From: DASTQL01 sp035462845
GTDB taxonomy: Bacteria; Actinomycetota; Actinomycetes; Jiangellales; Jiangellaceae
Direction: 5' to 3'
NCBI GenBank assembly: GCA_035462845.1
Contig: DATHTV010000081.1
Location: 1-8,753 of the forward strand
Length of the DNA stretch: 8,753 nt
The notes beneath the pieces are model-generated. The model ran no database searches and was not told the origin of the DNA. It saw only the letters and a list, made by a program, of their open reading frames with translations. Positions 5,794 through 8,753 of the stretch are shown piece by piece. A program made the position numbers and the translations under genes. How positions within the stretch are numbered: the first letter of the stretch is position 1; every line of letters begins with the position of its first letter.

Positions 5794-6665
5794 CCCCCGA
5801 CCGCCCGGGGGAGCGCCTCCACCTCGGACCAGAAGCGGGTGAGCGTCTCGACGGTGGCGTCCGGTGCCTCGACGGCGGGGGAGTGCCCGGCGCCCTCGAC
5901 CAGGACGTGCCGCGCGCCCAGCCGGTCGGCCATCCGCGCCTGGACGCCCACCGGCCAGCGGTCGTCGTCGACGCCCGTGACCACCTCGACAGGCACGCCG
6001 GTGGCCGCGAGCAGGTCGACCCGGTCGCGTGCGGTGGCGAGCAGCAGTGTGATCGCGCGCAGCGCCGCAGGGTCGTTGGACGTGAACCGGCGCTGGAGGA
6101 AGGCCTCGATGTGCGGCTCCTCCTCGGGGGAGCCGTGGGCCCGGTCGTAGGCCCGCTTCGCGGTCCAGGTGGCCCCGAGGCCGTGCTCGGCGATGGAGTC
6201 GGCGAGGACGTGGATCAGCGCATGCTGGTCGCCCGGCAGGGCCCCCGGCCCGCTGCAGAGCAGCACGACCGACCGGACGGCTGCGGGGTCCTGCAGCGTC
6301 GCCGCCGTCACGGCCAGTCCGCCGAACGAGTGGCCCACGAGGTGGACGGGCCCGGCACCCAGGGCAGAGCCGAGCGAGCGGACCGCCGCGCCGAACACCT
6401 CGAGGTCGTACGAGCCGCCGGGCGCCGCCGGGCTCTCGTACTGCCCCGGCAGGTCGAGGGCCACGACCCGGTGGCCGGCGGCGGCCAGCGGGCCGACCAC
6501 CGCGATGAAGTCCTCCTTGCTGCCCGTCCAGCCGGGGACCAGGAGCACGGGTGACGCCGTGGGCGCCGGAGGGGCCGCCTCGAGCACGGCCAGCTCACCC
6601 GCCGCCGACGGCAGCCGGGTCGCGCGCACGCCGTCGGGCAGGACGAGAAACCGAGGCGTGCTCAC
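5790..6665 (-). CDS. Alpha/beta hydrolase
   Basis: A 291-residue alpha/beta-hydrolase-fold protein. The oxyanion-hole region reads LLVPGWTGSKEDF (42-53) and the nucleophile elbow is VGHSFGG with Ser113. The acid is one of the Asp residues in GVDDDRWP (233-235), most likely Asp234, and the catalytic His261 is in EGAGHSP. The lid region between them carries the PHIEAFLQRRFTSNDP segment. Substrates may be esters, lipids or other small molecules; nothing in the sequence selects one. The open frame extends far upstream, but that part is antisense to parA and Arg/Val/Leu-rich. GTG 6665 is chosen because a TACCGT -10 box starts exactly 12 bases upstream and the protein then begins like its relatives (MSTPRFLVLPDG). 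No signal peptide is seen. It shares a GTGA overlap with the downstream ATP-binding gene. Confidence 0.92.
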   Translation of the reverse strand: MSTPRFLVLPDGVRATRLPSAAGELAVLEAAPPAPTASPVLLVPGWTGSKEDFIAVVGPLAAAGHRVVALDLPGQYESPAAPGGSYDLEVFGAAVRSLGSALGAGPVHLVGHSFGGLAVTAATLQDPAAVRSVVLLCSGPGALPGDQHALIHVLADSIAEHGLGATWTAKRAYDRAHGSPEEEPHIEAFLQRRFTSNDPAALRAITLLLATARDRVDLLAATGVPVEVVTGVDDDRWPVGVQARMADRLGARHVLVEGAGHSPAVEAPDATVETLTRFWSEVEALPRAVGG

Positions 6666-6671
6666 TTCCTC

Positions 6672-6677
6672 ACGGTA
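6672..6677 (-). promoter_or_regulatory. Candidate -10 box for a leaderless hydrolase transcript
   Basis: The minus strand reads TACCGT, then GAGGAA, then GTG. The first T is exactly 12 bases from the start codon. GAGGAA is purine-rich but touches the GTG, too close to serve as a normal ribosome site. A leaderless mRNA is therefore the better reading. Confidence 0.5.
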
Positions 6678-6690
6678 CCGAACCGGCCCT

Positions 6691-6718
6691 GCCGGACCCG
6701 GGTCCGGCGCCCGGGCGC
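6691..6718. promoter_or_regulatory. Two adjoining perfect palindromes in the hydrolase/parA divergent spacer
   Basis: An 18-bp perfect palindrome, GCCGGACCCGGGTCCGGC (6691-6708), overlaps by two bases a 12-bp perfect palindrome, GCGCCCGGGCGC (6707-6718). They lie between the hydrolase -10 box and the parA start, where an operator for both genes would be expected. Neither has a T-run or neighbouring gene end to make it a terminator. Confidence 0.55.
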
Positions 6719-6734
6719 GGGTGCTACCGGCACA

Positions 6735-6896
6735 ATGGCCCGGGAGTCCGACGACGAGAGCGGGAGCGTTGAGCACCAGCAGTCGCACGACCGGCAGTCG
6801 CACGACCGGCAGCCGCACCACCGACCGTACGGCTCGGCCCACGGCCCCGCGGACGGCGACCCGCCCGGCCGGCCGGGGTCGGACCGGGACTCGCAC
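6735..6896 (+). other. Probable N-terminal coding segment of the parA-like gene in another frame
   Basis: From an ATG at 6735, a frame offset from the ParA frame reads 54 codons of a hydrophilic, His/Asp/Gln/Ser-rich peptide beginning MARESDDESGSVEH. By hand count, 52 of 54 third positions are G/C, with second positions near half, which is the normal coding pattern for this genome. The ParA frame over the same bases would instead put the 96% G/C column at codon position two and give an Arg/Thr/Pro-rich shadow-like peptide. After about base 6897 the pattern switches to the ParA frame. I read this as the real N-terminal extension, separated from ParA by a one-base shift that is either genuine or a sequence error. 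Confidence 0.55.
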
Positions 6897-7680
6897 GGTC
6901 GCCGTGACGAACCAGAAGGGCGGGGTCGCCAAGACGACCACCGTCGCGTCTCTGGGCGCAGCCCTGGCCGAGCTGGGGCAGCGCGTGGTCCTGGTCGACC
7001 TCGACCCCCAGGCCTGCCTCACCTTCTCCCTCGGGGTGGACCCCGAGGAGCTGGAGACGTCGGTGAACGACGCCCTGCTGGGCAAGGCGGACCTCGTCGA
7101 CACGGTCGTCGAGCTCGACGACGGCCTCGACCTCGTCCCCGCCACCATCGAGCTCGCCGGGGCCGAGGCCGCGCTGCTCACCCGTACGGGGCGCGAGCTC
7201 GCGCTGCGGCACCTGCTGGAAGGCCTCCAGGAGGACGCCGAGCGGCCCTACGACTGGGTGCTCCTCGACTGCCCTCCCTCCCTGGGCGTGCTCACGGTCA
7301 ACGCGCTGACGGCCGCGCGCGAGGTGATGGTGCCGCTCCAGTGCGAGACGCTCTCGCACCGTGGGGTCGGCCAGCTCCTCGACACCGTGCACGACGTCCG
7401 CCGGCTGCTCAACCCGCGGCTGAGCCTGCTGGGCGTGCTCCCCACGCTCTTCGACGCGCGCACCAACCACGCGCGAGCGGTGCTGGCCGACGTCTCGGAC
7501 CGGTACGGGCTCCCCGTGCTCCAGCCGGCGATCCCCAAGTCGGTGCGCTTCGCCGAGGCGCCCGCCGCCGGGCGTACGGTGCTGGAGACCGCGCGGTCCT
7601 CGCGGGGCGCCGAGGCGTACCGGGAGCTGGCCCGCGGGCTGCTCGACGGCACAGCGTCTCGCGCGGTCGAGGGTCCCTGA
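6769..7680 (+). CDS. ParA/Soj family ATPase (Rv3213c-like orphan ParA)
   Basis: A deviant-Walker-A ATPase of the ParA/MinD family, which dimerises with ATP and positions cargo such as DNA or protein complexes. With the TTG start, the Walker A NQKGGVAKTTT carries signature Lys50 and Lys55. VVLVDLDPQACLTFSLG follows, then WVLLDCPPSLGVLTVNAL (Walker B region), and later PLQCETLSHRGVGQLL and the PTLFDARTNHARAVL block. These segments match M. tuberculosis Rv3213c closely, so it is probably the orphan type, not the oriC-linked Soj; no parB or parS-like gene is near. The start is uncertain. TTG 6769 has GGGAG just upstream, and GTG 6904 would cut into the first strand. The codon pattern suggests the true N-terminus is in another frame from ATG 6735. 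Everything from about 6898 onward is solid. Confidence 0.85.
   Translation: MSTSSRTTGSRTTGSRTTDRTARPTAPRTATRPAGRGRTGTRTVAVTNQKGGVAKTTTVASLGAALAELGQRVVLVDLDPQACLTFSLGVDPEELETSVNDALLGKADLVDTVVELDDGLDLVPATIELAGAEAALLTRTGRELALRHLLEGLQEDAERPYDWVLLDCPPSLGVLTVNALTAAREVMVPLQCETLSHRGVGQLLDTVHDVRRLLNPRLSLLGVLPTLFDARTNHARAVLADVSDRYGLPVLQPAIPKSVRFAEAPAAGRTVLETARSSRGAEAYRELARGLLDGTASRAVEGP
6778..6822 (+). repeat. 15-bp tandem repeat, three copies, at the parA 5' end
   Basis: Three 15-base units (6778-6792, 6793-6807, 6808-6822) based on GGCAGTCGCACGACC; the first has one change and the third two. In the 6735 frame they encode QSHDR, QSHDR, QPHHR; in the ParA frame SSRTT, GSRTT, GSRTT. This marks a low-complexity, presumably disordered N-terminal extension. 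Confidence 0.8.
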
Positions 7681-7705
7681 CAGCGCAGCCGTGAGGTCCT
7701 AGGCT
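7677..7705 (+). promoter_or_regulatory. Candidate sigma70-type promoter for the L,D-transpeptidase
   Basis: CTGACA (7677-7682, five of six to TTGACA) is spaced 17 bp from TAGGCT (7700-7705, TANNNT). The -35 box contains the TGA stop of the parA-like gene. Predicted transcription starts near 7712, giving a leader of about 37 nt that contains GGAG at 7738-7741. This is the best two-box promoter in the window. Confidence 0.6.
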
Positions 7706-7748
7706 TCGCCCGTCCGCTCCGCCCGCTGCGTCCCGATGGAGCCGCTTC

Positions 7749-8465
7749 GTGCCCCACCCTGCCGCGCACCGCTACGCCGCCCGGGCGCCTCGCCGCGAGT
7801 CGGCGCGCTACGCGGCGCCGCGGCCCAGCCGGGCGCGGGCTGCTGCGGCGGGCGTCGCGGGGACGGTGCTCGCCGTCTCCGGGCTGGGAGCAGCCGGCGC
7901 GCTGCCGCTCCCGGCGCTCGGCGAGGAGCGGGACGTCGTCACCCTCGCCCAGCCCCTCCCGCCGGCCGCCGAGCCGGGGGAGGCGGCATCGACGGTGCCG
8001 GTCCCGGTGGCCGACGCACCCGCCCCCGACCCGGCGGTCAAGCCGGCCGCGACCGCACCGCTGCCGGCCGACAGCGGCAGCGGCCGGCGGGTCGTCTACG
8101 ACATCGGCGACCAGCAGGTGTGGCTGGTCGAGGAAGACGGCTCGGTCGCCCACACCTACCGGGTGTCCGGGAGCCGCTACGACCAGGTGGAGCCGGGCTC
8201 GTACGAGGTCTACTCGGCGTCGCGGCACGCCACCGGCTGGCACGGCACCGAGACGATGGAGCACATGGTCCGCTTCACCCGCGGCCAGCGGGCGGCGATC
8301 GGCTTCCACAGCATCCCGGTGTCGACCGCGACGGGGAGCCCGATCCAGACCCTCGGCGAGCTGGGCCAGCCGCTCTCGGACGGCTGCATCCGCCAGGACG
8401 CGCCCGACGCCGCCGCGCTCTACGAGTTCGCGCCGGTCGGGACGACGGTGGTCGTCACCCGCTGA
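7749..8465 (+). CDS. Secreted or membrane-anchored L,D-transpeptidase (YkuD domain)
   Basis: A 238-residue YkuD-domain protein expected to act outside the membrane, making 3-3 cross-links in peptidoglycan through a catalytic Cys. A basic N-region of about 30 residues precedes a hydrophobic stretch (about 31-57), a signal peptide or anchor. A Pro/Ala-rich linker follows to about residue 110. The YkuD domain starts at RRVVYDIGDQQVWLVEEDG and contains GSYEVYS. It has the catalytic His187 in GFHSIP and, 26 residues later, Cys213 in LSDGCIRQ. The usual motif is SHGC; here Asp211 replaces the His. GTG 7749 has GGAG seven bases upstream. It lies 68 bp after parA but has its own promoter. Its end converges on the helicase-tail gene 18 bp away. 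Without the usual extracellular Ig-like domains it is a short form of the family. Confidence 0.92.
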   Translation: MPHPAAHRYAARAPRRESARYAAPRPSRARAAAAGVAGTVLAVSGLGAAGALPLPALGEERDVVTLAQPLPPAAEPGEAASTVPVPVADAPAPDPAVKPAATAPLPADSGSGRRVVYDIGDQQVWLVEEDGSVAHTYRVSGSRYDQVEPGSYEVYSASRHATGWHGTETMEHMVRFTRGQRAAIGFHSIPVSTATGSPIQTLGELGQPLSDGCIRQDAPDAAALYEFAPVGTTVVVTR

Positions 8466-8483
8466 GCGCGCGGCGCGGACCGC

Positions 8484-8753
8484 TCACTCCGGACCGGCCG
8501 CACCCTCCGGCTGCTGCGCGACGGCTCCGCCACCGCCCGTACGGGACCGGCCACCGCGGCGGCGGCGACGGCGACGCGGCGCGTCCGTACCCCCGTCGCC
8601 GTCCTCGGCGGCCGGTCTGGCGCTGTGCGACTCGCCGGTCTGGGACTCGGCGGCGAACTGGTCACCGGGCCCCCCGCCGTTGCCCTCGGCCGCCAGCGGG
8701 CGGCCGCTGCGGGTCCGGCGGCGGGAGCGGTCGCGCCGGGGCCGGCGCTCCTC
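8484..8753 (-). CDS. C-terminal tail, probably of a DEAD-box RNA helicase (N-terminus beyond window)
   Basis: The last 89 residues of a gene entering from the right edge. The tail begins EERRPRRDRSRRRTR and passes through an acidic/Gly-rich stretch. It then has a run of seven Arg in APRRRRRRRGGRSRTGGGG and ends QQPEGAAGPE. No globular motif is visible. Arg/Gly-rich tails of this kind end many actinobacterial RhlE-like DEAD-box helicases and help bind RNA. RhlE (Rv3211) lies beside the Rv3213c-type parA in M. tuberculosis, which supports the guess. Other Arg-rich RNA-binding proteins, such as RNase E/G relatives, remain possible. Its third codon positions are strongly G/C, consistent with real coding. 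It converges on the transpeptidase gene. Confidence 0.55.
   Translation of the reverse strand, partial: EERRPRRDRSRRRTRSGRPLAAEGNGGGPGDQFAAESQTGESHSARPAAEDGDGGTDAPRRRRRRRGGRSRTGGGGAVAQQPEGAAGPE

Noticed and set aside
6725..6736. TACCGG or CACAAT as a -10 box for the parA-like gene
   Set aside because: TACCGG lacks the final T and is spaced 10 rather than 12 bases from ATG 6735. CACAAT overlaps that ATG and has no -35 partner. Neither is convincing.
6778..6822. Short tandem repeat considered as a CRISPR-like or parS-like array
   Set aside because: The units are contiguous without spacers, not palindromic, and in coding sequence, so they are a low-complexity coding repeat.
6666..7181. N-terminal extension of the hydrolase frame
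   Set aside because: This part is antisense to parA and Arg/Val/Leu-repetitive. The GTG at 6665 has a precisely spaced -10 box and gives a normal hydrolase length.

Overview
The window is very G+C-rich, densely packed chromosomal DNA. Its genes use GTG or TTG starts freely, have almost only G/C at third codon positions, and include actinobacteria-restricted families (DUF2332, DUF6758, a Rv3213c-like ParA). This points to a free-living high-GC actinobacterium; I cannot name the genus. There are no tRNAs, rRNAs, CRISPR arrays, insertion sequences or phage genes, and no base-composition break suggesting transfer.

Layout. 1-974 (-): CorA-type Mg2+/Co2+ channel, its C-terminus cut off by the window edge. 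A 93-bp divergent spacer carries a 20-bp palindrome and two candidate promoters. 1068-3276 (+): a DUF2332 protein, a MaoC-like hot-dog protein and a Rv3214-like histidine phosphatase. 3278-3676 (-): a NUDIX hydrolase, whose stop is 1 bp from the phosphatase stop. A 115-bp divergent spacer follows, mostly filled by a 13-bp tandem repeat that ends exactly at a TTGACG box. 3792-5359 (+): DUF6758 zinc-ribbon-like protein, then a PHP-domain phosphoesterase. 5389-6665 (-): an alpha/beta hydrolase translationally coupled (GTGA overlap) to an RsbW-like GHKL ATP-binding protein. 6666-6734: a divergent spacer with two adjoining perfect palindromes. 6735-8465 (+): a Rv3213c-like ParA ATPase whose N-terminal codons appear to lie in another reading frame, then a secreted L,D-transpeptidase with its own promoter. 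8484-8753 (-): a C-terminal fragment, probably a DEAD-box RNA helicase tail.

How they relate. From memory of Mycobacterium tuberculosis, rhlE (Rv3211), the ParA-like Rv3213c and the phosphatase Rv3214 are close neighbours. The same three families occur here, spread over about 6 kb with other genes between them. I therefore read the window as a housekeeping neighbourhood (metal uptake, nucleotide and phosphoester hydrolysis, wall cross-linking, RNA unwinding) rather than one dedicated pathway.

I did not find a convincing new biological system. The points most worth a second look are the reading-frame switch in the parA-like gene, the 13-bp repeat array at the NUDIX/DUF6758 promoters, the TACCGTGA-N4-GTG leaderless starts, the palindromes in the divergent spacers, and the SDGC (not SHGC) catalytic motif of the transpeptidase.
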